From an uncultured Microscilla sp. (GTDB taxonomy: Bacteria; Bacteroidota; Bacteroidia; Cytophagales; Microscillaceae): a DNA stretch of 64,000 bases. The notes beneath the pieces are model-generated. The model was not told where the DNA came from. It saw only the letters and a list, made by a program, of their open reading frames with translations, and did no database searches. The translations under genes were made by a program, and so were the position numbers. The stretch spans positions 62,001 through 126,000 of the forward strand of contig NZ_CANLRP010000004.1 of NCBI RefSeq assembly GCF_947493425.1, read 5' to 3'. This document shows positions 42,970-52,460 of the stretch, one piece after another. Numbering within the stretch: position 1 is the first letter of the stretch; each line of letters opens with the position of its first letter.

Positions 42970-43344
42970 TTACTTTTGTTTGGCTTCCATTGCTGTAATC
43001 TCTATTTCGCCCTTAGAGGCTACACAGTCAGACGCTACTGCCTTGTATTTAACCTTGACATACATCGGAAACTTAGAGGAATGGCTTACGCCAAAAGTTT
43101 CTTGTCCCTGCTTGGGTCGCCACTGGTAATGGTCAGCTTTATAAGGTGTGGGGTCGTTGCTAAAGGTGACCATAAAGCCTCCACAGCATTGGCAACGGCG
43201 CGCGTCGAATCCTATAATAATGGCATCTACAGTGTCGGTTTTGTTTTCCATAGTAGTATTTTTTCCGTTAGTATTTTTTTGGTTTACACAAGCACTTAGG
43301 CATAGCATACCAATTATCATAATGGTGGTTAGTTTTAAATACAC
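42970..43344 (-). CDS. Lipoprotein of unknown function
   Basis: 124 residues. Type II signal peptide with lipobox CLSAC (Cys19 lipidated), then a short Asn/Lys linker and a domain with VDAIIIGFDARRCQCCGGFMV (three Cys in RCQCC, a possible metal site), a YKADHYQWRP segment and a strand FPMYVKVKYKAV. I do not recognise the family. Its stop codon coincides with the target repeat of the adjacent miniature element, so the insertion just spared the reading frame. Confidence 0.75.
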   Translation of the reverse strand: MYLKLTTIMIIGMLCLSACVNQKNTNGKNTTMENKTDTVDAIIIGFDARRCQCCGGFMVTFSNDPTPYKADHYQWRPKQGQETFGVSHSSKFPMYVKVKYKAVASDCVASKGEIEITAMEAKQK

Positions 43345-43457
43345 AGGCGTAAATTTATATTGTTCAATTGTTTATTTAAATAGTTCGCAACGAAGCTAAA
43401 AACTCTGGTCTACGGGTTTCATAAACCCATAAAAACTGATAGTGCAAGGTGTGAAGA

Positions 43458-43487
43458 CCCAGTACCTAGAACCCAGTTCCCAGCACC
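43458..43487. repeat. Short dispersed repeat CCTAGAACCCAGT type
   Basis: CCCAGTACCTAGAACCCAGT followed by TCCCAGCACC. The same consensus appears twice, as an inverted pair, at 52461-52552. Flanking AAGGTG and CACCTT (43446-43451, 43484-43489) could close a hairpin. Confidence 0.6.
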
Positions 43488-43526
43488 TTACAGGCACTCC
43501 TTACTCTGAGCTAAATCTAACCACTA

Positions 43527-44753
43527 TCAAGTATCACAAGTTACCTCGTCCCAAGGCTGGTTGCGGTAATTAATCAACCAATTGAGGGCATAATGGCGCT
43601 CGTACACCACTCCGGGGTGTACTGCTTTCATTGCTTGTTTGGTAATATGAGCATCTACACAAGCCCAGTTCATACGATAATACAAATCATTGGCATTCAG
43701 CACTTCACTTTTACCGCGCAAGGTAGTCATACTTTCTATAAAATCACGGGGATTTTTATTTTCTCCTACTGGATATTGCTCCACCGGAATATCGTTCAGA
43801 TTGGCTAATGTATCAGGAAAAGGTAACTCATCTACTATCCCTAATGCCCACATGAGCGTCCAAATACCTTCGCATTTCCAGGTTTCCTGACCTTTAAGCT
43901 CCTGAGTAGGGTTTTGCAAAAAAGCCCGTTCACGGGGAGTTACTGCCTCCTGTAACTTATATTGAGCAAGGTAACTCAAGGCTCCTTCGCCGCTAGAACC
44001 ACCAAAAGCCACCGATGTGGTAATGGCAAGTACTACTACCCTTTCGGCTACTTCGTGAGGGGCGCGTAACTCCACTTCATCTTCGGCAACAATGACAGGA
44101 AGCTGGGCATTTATCTTTACTTCATGTGCTTTCAATATTTTTTCACTGTTTACCTTACGGGCAAGTTGGGCTTCGTTGGCGTTTTCGGGTGGGGTATCAA
44201 AGTACTGGGAGTTAATGTGCACACTAAGGTCATCTATTCCACATTTGCCGTTAAGGTCTAAGATCAGGTCAAGATTTTTGTCTAAAAACTGTTGTACTTT
44301 AGACTTACCAATGATCACTTTGGGCTGAGCAAACACTATAGCATCTAATTGTTGAATGACTTGTTCTATAAAACCAGTGAGCATAGTACGCACCAGCGGC
44401 GAACACAACACCCCACACTCAAAGTTCAACGTTTTTATTTTTTGCATCAGCAAGCCTTTTACCTCTTCGTTGGTACTTTGCAAGTCTCCTACAAAATTGA
44501 GCATTCCGGCAAGATTCTGCGTAAGTGGGCTGTCCAGTTCACTGATTTGGTACGATGGTTTGGCACGTTCACGGTACGACAACTGAAACTTTTTCTCAGT
44601 ACCGAGCAAACCTTTTCTTACCGCTACATTTACCAATTTGCGGTCTTCTTCCTCAGTAACATTGATATTGGCTTGAGGGAAAAACTCTTTAAGAGTAGCC
44701 ATGATGGTGTCAAAACCCAGCTCGTGGGCATAAATTGTACAATAGTTTTGCAT
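43527..44753 (-). CDS. DUF4272 domain-containing protein
   Basis: 408 residues, cytoplasmic, no signal peptide. The C-terminal ~220 residues match the DUF4272 pattern: RVVVLAITTSVAF, WKCEGIWTLMWALGIVDELPFPD, LNANDLYYRMNWACVDAH and GVVYERHYALNWLINY with final WDEVTCDT. The N-terminal ~190 residues are an extra domain of unknown function. DUF4272 proteins have no established role to my knowledge. Confidence 0.75.
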   Translation of the reverse strand: MQNYCTIYAHELGFDTIMATLKEFFPQANINVTEEEDRKLVNVAVRKGLLGTEKKFQLSYRERAKPSYQISELDSPLTQNLAGMLNFVGDLQSTNEEVKGLLMQKIKTLNFECGVLCSPLVRTMLTGFIEQVIQQLDAIVFAQPKVIIGKSKVQQFLDKNLDLILDLNGKCGIDDLSVHINSQYFDTPPENANEAQLARKVNSEKILKAHEVKINAQLPVIVAEDEVELRAPHEVAERVVVLAITTSVAFGGSSGEGALSYLAQYKLQEAVTPRERAFLQNPTQELKGQETWKCEGIWTLMWALGIVDELPFPDTLANLNDIPVEQYPVGENKNPRDFIESMTTLRGKSEVLNANDLYYRMNWACVDAHITKQAMKAVHPGVVYERHYALNWLINYRNQPWDEVTCDT

Positions 44754-44913
44754 GGGGTTAATTCAGGCTTTTTTTAGGTAGGCAAATATACATAATAGTT
44801 TACATCGCCTACAGGCTTTTGCTCATTCGTCTTAAACCTGTGGGGTAAGTTTCTGCCTGTATGAAGTGTTGAACACAAATTGGAAAAATATTTTTACTTT
44901 TTTTTAACTACTA

Positions 44914-44944
44914 TTTGCAAACAATCAAAAAGTACTTACCTTTG
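44914..44944 (+). promoter_or_regulatory. Promoter of tRNA-Arg
   Basis: TTTG (44914-44917), 19 bp, TACCTTTG (44937-44944): a consensus Bacteroidota promoter, with the tRNA starting 19 bp after the -7 box. No leader ORF or terminator intervenes, in contrast to the arrays at 23.5-26.8 kb. Confidence 0.88.
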
Positions 44945-44962
44945 TAACCTCAAAACAAACAA

Positions 44963-45036
44963 GGACCGGTAGCTTAGCTGAATAGAGCACCAGATTACGG
45001 CTCTGGAGGTCGTAGGTTTGAATCCTACCCGGTTCA
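44963..45036 (+). tRNA. tRNA-Arg (ACG)
   Basis: Acceptor GGACCGG/CCGGTTC, D-arm AGCTTAGCTGAATAGAGC, anticodon stem CCAGA/TCTGG with loop TTACGGC (ACG), T-stem GTAGG/CCTAC around TTTGAAT, discriminator A. CCA is not encoded. A single-gene unit with its own promoter and terminator. Confidence 0.97.
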
Positions 45037-45050
45037 CTAATTTAAAAATT

Positions 45051-45079
45051 AAACCTCTGCAAAACACAGAGGTTTTTTT
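45051..45079 (+). terminator. Terminator of tRNA-Arg
   Basis: 9-bp stem AAACCTCTG (45051-45059) and CAGAGGTTT (45067-45075), followed by further T; 14 bp after the tRNA. Confidence 0.9.
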
Positions 45080-45122
45080 ATGCCCTTTCTTTTGTTTTCA
45101 CTAACACTGCCTCAACAAATAC

Positions 45123-45746
45123 TTAAGAATAACTCATCTCACAGTCAGGTAACCACTCTTGCACTTTTTCTATCTCTGATTTGGGCAAGGGGTTATTAAT
45201 TACCTCAAGCTGCTTTAGGTGGGTAAGTTGCTTCAACTCTTCTGGAAAACTGGTGATTTTATTATCGTTTAGGTCGAGCGATATCAACCGGGCAAGGTTG
45301 CCAATGACGGATGGTAAAGAAGAAATTTCGTTGCCTTCGAGCCTTAAGGTATACAAATTGGTGAGTTGCCCCAACACTACTGGAAACGTTTTCAATAGAT
45401 TTGCCCCCAAATCGAGGTTAACCAAAGTCTTAAGGCACCCTAGTTCGTCGGGGAGCACACTCAAACTATTATCGCTCAAAATAAGGGTTCTCAAATGCTT
45501 TACTTTGCCTATTTGGGGAGGTAATGTGGATAGTTGTTTACCTTCAAAGTTGAGTTTGTCATAGCCATCGAGCAAAAAAGGCAAATGCTGTAGACAAAGT
45601 AGCGGAAACATGGAGCACTCCATAGCAAAATGTTGACTTACGGCATCTTTATCCCAGTTGGTAAGCATCTTAAATGCTAACTCAGGGGTGTCAGAAAAGA
45701 GGAGTTGTTTGATGTGACTTACATCTTCGAGTCTGTTGTCTTTCAT
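45123..45746 (-). CDS. Leucine-rich-repeat protein
   Basis: 207 residues, cytoplasmic. About five 23-residue leucine-rich repeats between 80 and 190, e.g. LRTLILSDNSLSVLPDELG, LVNLDLGANLLKTFPVVLG and LYTLRLEGNEISSLPSVIG, of the bacterial/small-GTPase-linked type with LxxLPxxLG. The first ~75 residues are helical. A protein-protein interaction role is likely; the partner is unknown. Confidence 0.88.
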   Translation of the reverse strand: MKDNRLEDVSHIKQLLFSDTPELAFKMLTNWDKDAVSQHFAMECSMFPLLCLQHLPFLLDGYDKLNFEGKQLSTLPPQIGKVKHLRTLILSDNSLSVLPDELGCLKTLVNLDLGANLLKTFPVVLGQLTNLYTLRLEGNEISSLPSVIGNLARLISLDLNDNKITSFPEELKQLTHLKQLEVINNPLPKSEIEKVQEWLPDCEMSYS

Positions 45747-45868
45747 AATATAAGTAGTTTAAGTTAGGTTCATATTTTTTGTATTAGCGTATGTTTAAAT
45801 TTTGCCTTCGGAGTTAAATCTGTTTCACCATTGACAATAAACAAGAAAACTAATTTTTAAACATACTC

Positions 45869-46492
45869 TTAATCTTTCCTTTTAAACAATTCTTTGAGTT
45901 CAAGGGTGACCGTTTCGGGTTGATAGTCAAACTTTAGTACCCAAAAATACTTGTCTATCCAAACCTCCCAATGTTGATTGGCGAGTTTTCGGGCAATCAT
46001 TCGCGGGTGGGCAAGGTTGTCATACAAGCTTTGCGAACCAAACTCAGTAGCACTCAGTTGGTGCGCCAGTATCTTGGTGCTCATAATCTCCAGATGACGC
46101 AAAGGATTTACTGTAAAAATGTGATTCCAGGCGCTTATCTTAGAGGGGTTCAAATTAATGTCTTTGTTTTTTACTTCTACCTCTTTGTATTCGCTTATTT
46201 TAATGGGGGTGTTTGTCGCGTGCAAACGTAGCTGATACAAGCGGTAATTTCTGATTGTCTTGGCGTGGTCATTATAAAATTTTTGCAGCTTTTGGTTCAA
46301 CTCTTTGGGCATTTCTTGCGGGTCTTTGCCAAACCAACTATACAAGGTCTTGCTTTTTAGCTGAGCCAAATCTTGATAAAGGCTATAGCGAAAGGTGGCA
46401 AGTTTTTGCTCAAATTTACGCATTTTGTTGTCTTGGCTTTGCCCTTGTGACAACATCGCCAACGTCAACAGAGAAGTCAATATAGTTTTCAT
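45869..46492 (-). CDS. Exported protein of unknown function
   Basis: 207 residues from the ATG at 46492, which begins a good signal peptide (MKTILTSLLTLAMLSQGQS). An upstream in-frame start at 46564 would bury this signal and is rejected. The mature part is rich in Lys, Gln and aromatic residues with no recognised motif, and it ends in a Glu/Lys-rich KELFKRKD. Confidence 0.68.
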   Translation of the reverse strand: MKTILTSLLTLAMLSQGQSQDNKMRKFEQKLATFRYSLYQDLAQLKSKTLYSWFGKDPQEMPKELNQKLQKFYNDHAKTIRNYRLYQLRLHATNTPIKISEYKEVEVKNKDINLNPSKISAWNHIFTVNPLRHLEIMSTKILAHQLSATEFGSQSLYDNLAHPRMIARKLANQHWEVWIDKYFWVLKFDYQPETVTLELKELFKRKD

Positions 46493-46696
46493 ACATGGTG
46501 TTTGTTTGCTTAATTGCAAGATATGGGCTTTGGGCAATAAGACAAAGTTTTTTTGTTTCGCCATCGGTTATAAAGCTGTAGTTTTGGGCATTATTGAATC
46601 ACAAGCTTTTAGCAACAAGCAAAAATTCATATCAAAACCAAAACTTTAACTTCCACGTTTACAGCATTTTCAGGCAATGATAGTTTTGTATATTTC

Positions 46697-47788
46697 ATGA
46701 ATACGCTCACCAACCAAAGAAATCGAATTTTTCGCCCTGCCAATGCCAACGATTTGGCAAAATTAAGAAGAGGTAAGTGGTCAAACTATGATGAAAAACC
46801 ACAAGAAGGGGTGCACCTTCGTAGAAAACCCTACAAACTCAGGCGTGGGCTTACTTTTACCCCATTTGCCAACCCTACCCCCTGCAACGCCCATTGTGGT
46901 TTTTGTTCGGAAGAGCTTCAGCGTAAGCATCAGCAAAATTTGACTTCTAAAAATATTATCAAAGATCATGATCAGTATTTTCAGGCACTTGCTGCGGTGT
47001 TTGACGACTTAAGGGCAGTAGAAAATATTGGGCTCAGTTTGTCGGGGCTTGAGGCTACCAGCGATCCAGGGTGGCTACTCAAACTATTGGGTATGCTACA
47101 ACAAGACAATGTGCCTCAATTTAACGAAAAGGTGCTCTATACCAATGCCACGGGGTTGCACAATCACCCTGCCCTGATTGATGCCTTGCAAGCAACCCAG
47201 TTTGACCGCTTGGAGGTATCGCGTTGCCATTATAATGACGAAATAAACCAACGAGTAATGTATTTTAACCGCAATGAGCCTGTACACAAAAACGAGGTAT
47301 ACGAGCCTTTGATTCAACGACTCAACCCAAAAGTAACGGTAAAAAACTCGTGCATTCTTACCCAAACGGGGGTAAATAGTGTAGCAGAGATAGAGTGTTA
47401 CCTGGAATGGATCATAGGCTTGGGAGTTACTGAGGTAGTATTCAGAGAGTTGAGTATTTTGGATGACACTTATGTAAATAACCGTACCCGACAATGGACA
47501 GAACAAAACCGGGTAGCCTTAGATAGTTTGCTCACAGAGATTATGCCTCAACTCGACCAACTCCGCCAACATTGGGCATATCAATACACCCAGGCAGGCT
47601 ATTATTATTACAATGAGTGTTTTATATACAGAGATAAGGTAAAAGTGATTTTGGAGACTTCGTCGTATAATGCCTTGATGAATCGTAATGCGCAAGCAAT
47701 GGTGCAAAAGCTGGTGTTTCATTCCAATGGTAACTTGTGCGGTGATTGGGACCCTGATAGTAAGGTGCTTGCCAATTATTTTGAATGA
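46697..47788 (+). CDS. Radical SAM protein
   Basis: 363 residues. The 4Fe-4S/SAM motif is CNAHCGFC (Cys63, Cys67, Cys70), followed by SEELQRKH and a GLSLSGLEAT segment in the place of the GGE motif. Strand-helix repeats of a partial TIM barrel follow (VLYTNATGLH, FDRLEVSRCHYNDEIN, VKNSCILTQTGVN, VTEVVFRELSILDD). There are no C-terminal auxiliary cluster cysteines and no partner genes for a peptide or cofactor, so the reaction is unknown. Confidence 0.85.
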   Translation: MNTLTNQRNRIFRPANANDLAKLRRGKWSNYDEKPQEGVHLRRKPYKLRRGLTFTPFANPTPCNAHCGFCSEELQRKHQQNLTSKNIIKDHDQYFQALAAVFDDLRAVENIGLSLSGLEATSDPGWLLKLLGMLQQDNVPQFNEKVLYTNATGLHNHPALIDALQATQFDRLEVSRCHYNDEINQRVMYFNRNEPVHKNEVYEPLIQRLNPKVTVKNSCILTQTGVNSVAEIECYLEWIIGLGVTEVVFRELSILDDTYVNNRTRQWTEQNRVALDSLLTEIMPQLDQLRQHWAYQYTQAGYYYYNECFIYRDKVKVILETSSYNALMNRNAQAMVQKLVFHSNGNLCGDWDPDSKVLANYFE

Positions 47789-47804
47789 AACAAGCATTCA
47801 GACA

Positions 47805-48923
47805 TCAATCACTTTTTGCTTTTTGGTGTAGTTTTATTTGCAGCTCAATAACAATGTGTTTATGCTTATTTTTAGGAATATAATACGTTGCTTTCTCGGT
47901 TTCGTAGCATACACCCAGAAGTTTTACCTGTACTTGATAACCTTGATACTTGGGCACAAGTCGGGCTTGGTAGATGCTATGCCGGGTTGAATCAATATTT
48001 ACTACTTTATTCAGCATCAAAGTATAATAACCTTCCTTTAGTTTTTTCAACCTACGTAAAGTATTGTCAGGATCGGCATAAAAAAACAGGCTGGTGTCTC
48101 TGGTGTCTTTGGTACCAAGTAAATCATACACTGCCTGATTTTTTGTTGACAAATTGTAAGGCGCTTTTTTAAAATTTATTCCTCCAGCATTTTGCAGATA
48201 AGCGTCAATATTAGTTTTGTTTAAATTTAGTCCTTCCGTCTGACAATAGGCATACAAAGTATCAAGTGTTGGACGATCTTGAGGGCTATAGTCTTTAAAC
48301 AAAGAATCTTTTATTTTCTGGGCTTGTTTTTTCTGTTTCAGAAATGGGGCATAAGCAAGCTTGAAAGCTCTTCGGAGACTATCTAATTTTTGCTGGGTAC
48401 CTTTGAGCACAGGCGTCAACACTTTTTTCAACTCTTTTCTGCTTTCTTTGTGTTTTTGTGGTTTTTCGGCATCTCTGAATATATCAAATAACCTTTTTTC
48501 TTGCTTTTCCAACTGTGTCATTTTGACTTTCAGCTCCAACAGCTCTTTAGTGTCAAACAAAGCATACGCCTCTCTATGCGTAGCATCGGTAGTGTAGCCT
48601 TTCCAAGTATTAGGTACCCTATAAGCATCAGCAAACGAATATAATGCATACCCTAACAATCCACACAGCCCTGTAACAAACAAAAAAACTGCGATTTGAC
48701 GCAAAACCCACATCACAGAAGGAGTAGTTGGTTTTTTATGGGGCAAAGGGGCAGTTGATTGCCTTTGGGTGGGCTGTATCAAGGGCACTCTGCTCGCTTT
48801 AGCTTTTTGTGCCAAATCAGTGTATACTGCCCAAAAGTCTTCGGTTTCGGTTTGATAAAAAGCCTGCCACAATTGATCGGCTTGTTGTTCTAGTGGGGTG
48901 TATTTGATGGGGTATTTTGCCAT
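47805..48923 (-). CDS. Hypothetical membrane protein with charged domain
   Basis: 372 residues. A cytoplasmic N-terminus (about 1-70), a single transmembrane helix about 71-95 (AVFLFVTGLCGLLGYALYSF), then a mostly helical, lysine-rich extracytoplasmic domain with coiled-coil stretches around 125-215. No family recognised. It converges on the radical SAM gene with a 16-bp gap. Confidence 0.65.
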   Translation of the reverse strand: MAKYPIKYTPLEQQADQLWQAFYQTETEDFWAVYTDLAQKAKASRVPLIQPTQRQSTAPLPHKKPTTPSVMWVLRQIAVFLFVTGLCGLLGYALYSFADAYRVPNTWKGYTTDATHREAYALFDTKELLELKVKMTQLEKQEKRLFDIFRDAEKPQKHKESRKELKKVLTPVLKGTQQKLDSLRRAFKLAYAPFLKQKKQAQKIKDSLFKDYSPQDRPTLDTLYAYCQTEGLNLNKTNIDAYLQNAGGINFKKAPYNLSTKNQAVYDLLGTKDTRDTSLFFYADPDNTLRRLKKLKEGYYTLMLNKVVNIDSTRHSIYQARLVPKYQGYQVQVKLLGVCYETEKATYYIPKNKHKHIVIELQIKLHQKAKSD

Positions 48924-49018
48924 TACTTTATGATCACTTTTTATAAAATAGCAACGAGGGCAAGTAATGGAAGGTTGCAGGATTTGGAAAGTAGTTGGGA
49001 GCCCTGACAGGGGTTTTG

Positions 49019-51018
49019 AAACCGTACACTTTTTTATATCAAGCGTTTCTTGTCTTTTTCGCTGGTTTTAGTTTTACAACATAAAAATGGACATTGATCT
49101 GCTAATTTGCAGGGTAAATCCGAGTTTCATATACCTCAGGCATCCGTTCATTTTTCCGTACAACCACTAATCATCCACCTTGAAAAATGAACGCTTTCTC
49201 ATTAGCACTCAGCTCCAATGAAGCTATTTTTCTCTGTAAAGAACGTATGTTTTTTTTCCTGTGATTAGTCTTCTCAATAGCATAATAATTTGGATCAAAG
49301 TCTACTTTTTTAGTAAGCATATGATAAATAATGGTAGCAAGTTTTCGGGCAGTTGCAGTGATTGCTGCCCCTCTGCCTTTTCGGTAAGCTATTCTGCTGA
49401 AAAAACTACCCAGAGGATGATCCTTCATATTACCAATTACATTAGCGGCCTGTCGCAATGCTAAACTTAATTTGTTTTTCCCTTTGGGCGTACGACTACT
49501 TAGAACTTTACCACCACTAATTTTATTATTCGGAGCAAGGTTCAACCAACTTACAAGATGTTTAGCACTAGGAAAACGATCAACTCCATCTCCTAGCAAG
49601 CAAAGCATACATAAAATGGTGCCATCACTGATGCCGTCTATCTGATATAAATCTACTCCAAAAAAATGGTAAGCAATGGGACGAAGCTCAAATGTAGGCG
49701 TGTTTTTATGTCGTTTTTTACGCTTAATTTCAGGAAGCTCAGCTAAGGAAGGTTTACCAATTAAGGTGGTCTTTAAAAGGGCTTCTATTTTTTTATCACT
49801 CTCCGTTATTTTGGTCCTATAATGACAATAAAATTGATAGCACTCTTCTAAAATAAAGAGCTGATCTTCTTTCCAGTCACCTTGTAAAGCTAAGGCGATT
49901 TCAGACTTACTTTTTTTAACACGATGGTGAGCCAAATTAGCTAAATTAATTGGATTGCGCTCCCCTCCTAAAATCGATTCTATGATAGCTGTACCACTCA
50001 AGCCCGTAATATCACTCAGAACTACATCCAACCGTAAATTCATCAGACGCAAAGCTTGTTGGATTTTCTGCATATATGAGGCACTTTGACGAATCAAATA
50101 TTGACGATGATGATAATAACTTTGTAATGCACGAGCCTGTTCATCAGGCAAAAAACTTCCACTCAATAGACCCAAGCTGTGAAGCTTTTGTATCCACATA
50201 CAGTCTAACACATCCGTTTTCCTTCCTTTTACATTTTTAGTATACTTACCGTTCACCAACAAAACATCAAAACCAGCATTTTGCAAAGAACTAAACAAAG
50301 TTTGCCAATAACTTCCAGTACTTTCCATGGCTACTGTAACAATATTTGACGATTTGAGCCATTGAATTACCTCTTGATGATTCTTGGTATAAACACCAAA
50401 CTCACGTACCTGATCTTCCTGCTGACCAATACTTACAAAATAACTGGTGGAGCCAACATCTATACCAGCGGCGCAAACATTGACAACCTCCATTGATAAG
50501 CTTTTTTCCATAACAACTCATTTGTTTAACAAATAAATGCTTTTGGGAAAAGTAGCTTTGCTATAAAAATTTTCCGTTCGGGATCCCTTGAAGAAGAGTC
50601 ACCAATTAAATCAACAAATGTCCAACAATAGTAGACTTTCTACTTTTCAACCAGATTTTTCTAGGAACTAGAGTGTATCATTAAATGAATAGGTTTCTTC
50701 CAAAAGCGTAGTATTGGTATATACGTTGTCTACCCTAATCAAAGAGTAAGCTTCGCTGGATTTTTCTTTAGCTAAAAAAACGAACCAAAAAAAGCCACCG
50801 CTGTAGTTTGATCGCTAAAATTTAATCCATTGCGCCTAAAATGCTCAAACATTCGCTCGTGCCTCGCTCAGTGATCATTTTTTAACGGCTTCATTGCTTA
50901 AATTTCTTCACGCTAACAAACTAAGGCGGAAGGAAAAACCTTGTTATTCAAGCACTTTTGATATTGACTAAAAATGTTCTAATGCAAAGCATCAAAAACA
51001 ATAATTAGTGTACGGTTT
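49019..51018. repeat. 12-bp inverted repeats flanking the IS110 region
   Basis: AAACCGTACACT at 49019-49030 and its exact complement AGTGTACGGTTT at 51007-51018 bracket about 2.0 kb that contains the IS110 transposase gene. TGACAGGG occurs beside both (about 49004 and 51022). IS110 elements lack terminal inverted repeats, so this pair would belong to something else, or be chance. Confidence 0.5.
49171..50511 (-). mobile_element. IS110-family transposase (DEDD, bridge-RNA type)
   Basis: 446 residues. N-terminal RuvC-like DEDD domain: Asp18 (AAGIDVGST), Glu63 (VAMESTGSYW), Asp100 and Asp103 (GRKTDVLDCMW). C-terminal serine domain of the IS116/IS110/IS902 type: IDGISDGTILCMLCLLGD, WLNLAPNNKISGGK (Ser332 the likely nucleophile), SLALRQAAN. 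Full length and undamaged, so the element may be active. IS110 elements lack inverted repeats and carry a bridge RNA in a non-coding end. For the IS110 subgroup this lies upstream of the gene, which would put it in 50512-50750. The exact ends cannot be fixed from one copy. Confidence 0.92.
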
Positions 51019-51193
51019 TAATGACAGGGATAAACTTTAAGTGACAAGTCGCATGATATTCATCGGTATCTAAGGGCTTGAGGCTGTAGAAGCTTCTATC
51101 TCCTAATCTTATAAATTATCAAGTTGCTTGTAGAGTAGCCTCAAACTTGAAGCTTGTTGCTAAAAGCTTGAGGCTATAGAAACGCCCAACTAA
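50512..51193. other. Non-coding region upstream of the IS110 gene, with repeats
   Basis: 682 bp. The part next to the transposase is a candidate for the left end with bridge RNA. The hairpin-like pieces GTAGACTTTCTAC (50631-50643) and TTTTCCGTTCGGGATCC are notable there. Further right lies one arm of the flanking inverted repeat (51007-51018) and copies of short dispersed repeats (51055-51067 and 51145-51180). No gene seen. Confidence 0.5.
51055..51180. repeat. Short dispersed repeats: GATATTCATCGGTATCTAAGG and GCTTGAAGC types
   Basis: GATATTCATCGGTATCTAAG (51055-51074) recurs at about 7308-7327; related palindromes are at 53701-53716 (ACCGATGCATATCGGT) and 63426-63439 (CCGATGTATATCGG). The neighbouring CTTGAAGCTTGTTGCTAAAA (about 51148) recurs in variants near 7280, 60024 and 63445. 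All copies are intergenic. Confidence 0.6.
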
Positions 51194-52453
51194 CTAACCG
51201 TACCGCTCAGGGCTAAAAGCCTGCACCTCAATGCTGTTTTTTTGTCCAGCAATACTTTCGGCAATGAGCTTGCCCGTGGCAGGTGCCAGGCTTACGCCCA
51301 TCATAGCATGACCCGCCGCAATGTTGACATTGTTAAGATGCCCTACTCTACCAATGTAAGGCAAACCATCGGGCGAACAAGGACGCAACCCCCGCCAAAC
51401 TTGTGATTTTTCGGGCAAGTCTACCTTATAAGAAGGCAAATACTGAGGAATGGCTTTGGCAATGCCTCCTACCCTACGCAAATTGATGCTTTCGTCAAAT
51501 CCAGTGATTTCCATGGTTCCACCAAAACGAACCTGTCCTTGCATAGGAGTCACCGATACTTTGGCTTCGCAAAGAATAGAAGGAGTCTTTATTTTTTGGG
51601 TGGGATGGTCTTTTACCATGAAGCTGTAGCCTTTGCCTGCTTGCATGGGCAGGTTTAAGTTCATTTTTTTTGCCAACATAGTAGACCACACTCCAGAAGC
51701 TATTACATACTCGTCTCCTTTGACTACTCCTTTTTTAGTCTCCACTCCCAGCACGCTTTCACCATTGAGTTGAATACCTTCTACTAGGGTATTTTCCAAA
51801 ATAGTGACCTTGTTGTCTTGCAAATACTTGTGCAAGCTTTCTAACAATACTTGAGGCAACAAGTAGGCATCACCTGGATAAAACACCCCACCCAACACAT
51901 CGGGCAGGGCTTCTGACTCTAGCTCATGCAAGGCTTTGCGGTCGAGTATTTGAGTTTCTATGCCTAGTGCGTTTGCCTTATGAGCAATCTCTATTTCTTC
52001 TTCGCCTACTTTTTCGGTTTTGTACAACATCATCAATCCCGAAGACTCCAACCCAAAATCAGTCAATGCCTGGTCTTGCTTAAGGTCTTGGTAGAGTTGT
52101 CGGCTCAGCAAACCAATATTGCGTAAGTGAGGCATTGCTTCTTCTACCTTTTTGGCAGTAGCCGCTTTGTAAAATTTCAGTCCCCAATTAATCAGACTTT
52201 TGTTGAGGCGTGGGCGAATATAAAAAGGACTCTCTGCATTGAGCATCCAACGAACGCCTTGTCCTATAATACCAGGGGTTGCCAATGGCACAAAATGGCT
52301 GGGTACAATCATTCCGGCATTACCAAACGAACAACCATCTAAAATGGCGTCGCGTTCAATCACTGTTACTTCGTGCCCATCTTTTACCAGATAATATGCC
52401 GTGCAGAGTCCTATTACTCCACCTCCCACGATGATTACTTTCTTTTTGTCCAT
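51194..52453 (-). CDS. FAD-dependent D-amino-acid (D-hydroxyproline) dehydrogenase-like
   Basis: 419 residues from the ATG at 52453, which directly starts the Rossmann motif MDKKKVIIVGGGVIG; an earlier frame start would add 17 unrelated residues. DadA/DAO family: VIERDAILDGCSFGNAGMI (flavin contact), HALGIETQILD-like middle domain, VWRGLRPCSPDGLPYIGR and the terminal AAGHAMMGVSLAPATGKLIA. In this cluster it most likely oxidises cis-4-hydroxy-D-proline to pyrroline-4-hydroxy-2-carboxylate, the second step of hydroxyproline breakdown. That specificity is inferred from neighbours; it lies 103 bp after the epimerase gene. Confidence 0.85.
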   Translation of the reverse strand: MDKKKVIIVGGGVIGLCTAYYLVKDGHEVTVIERDAILDGCSFGNAGMIVPSHFVPLATPGIIGQGVRWMLNAESPFYIRPRLNKSLINWGLKFYKAATAKKVEEAMPHLRNIGLLSRQLYQDLKQDQALTDFGLESSGLMMLYKTEKVGEEEIEIAHKANALGIETQILDRKALHELESEALPDVLGGVFYPGDAYLLPQVLLESLHKYLQDNKVTILENTLVEGIQLNGESVLGVETKKGVVKGDEYVIASGVWSTMLAKKMNLNLPMQAGKGYSFMVKDHPTQKIKTPSILCEAKVSVTPMQGQVRFGGTMEITGFDESINLRRVGGIAKAIPQYLPSYKVDLPEKSQVWRGLRPCSPDGLPYIGRVGHLNNVNIAAGHAMMGVSLAPATGKLIAESIAGQKNSIEVQAFSPERYG

Positions 52454-52460
52454 AATATTT

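Noticed and set aside
46493-46564. Longer start for the exported protein 45869-46492
   Set aside because: It would place 24 polar residues before a clear signal peptide.
49261-49464. Plus-strand frame within the IS110 transposase
   Set aside because: Antisense shadow of the transposase; no supporting features.
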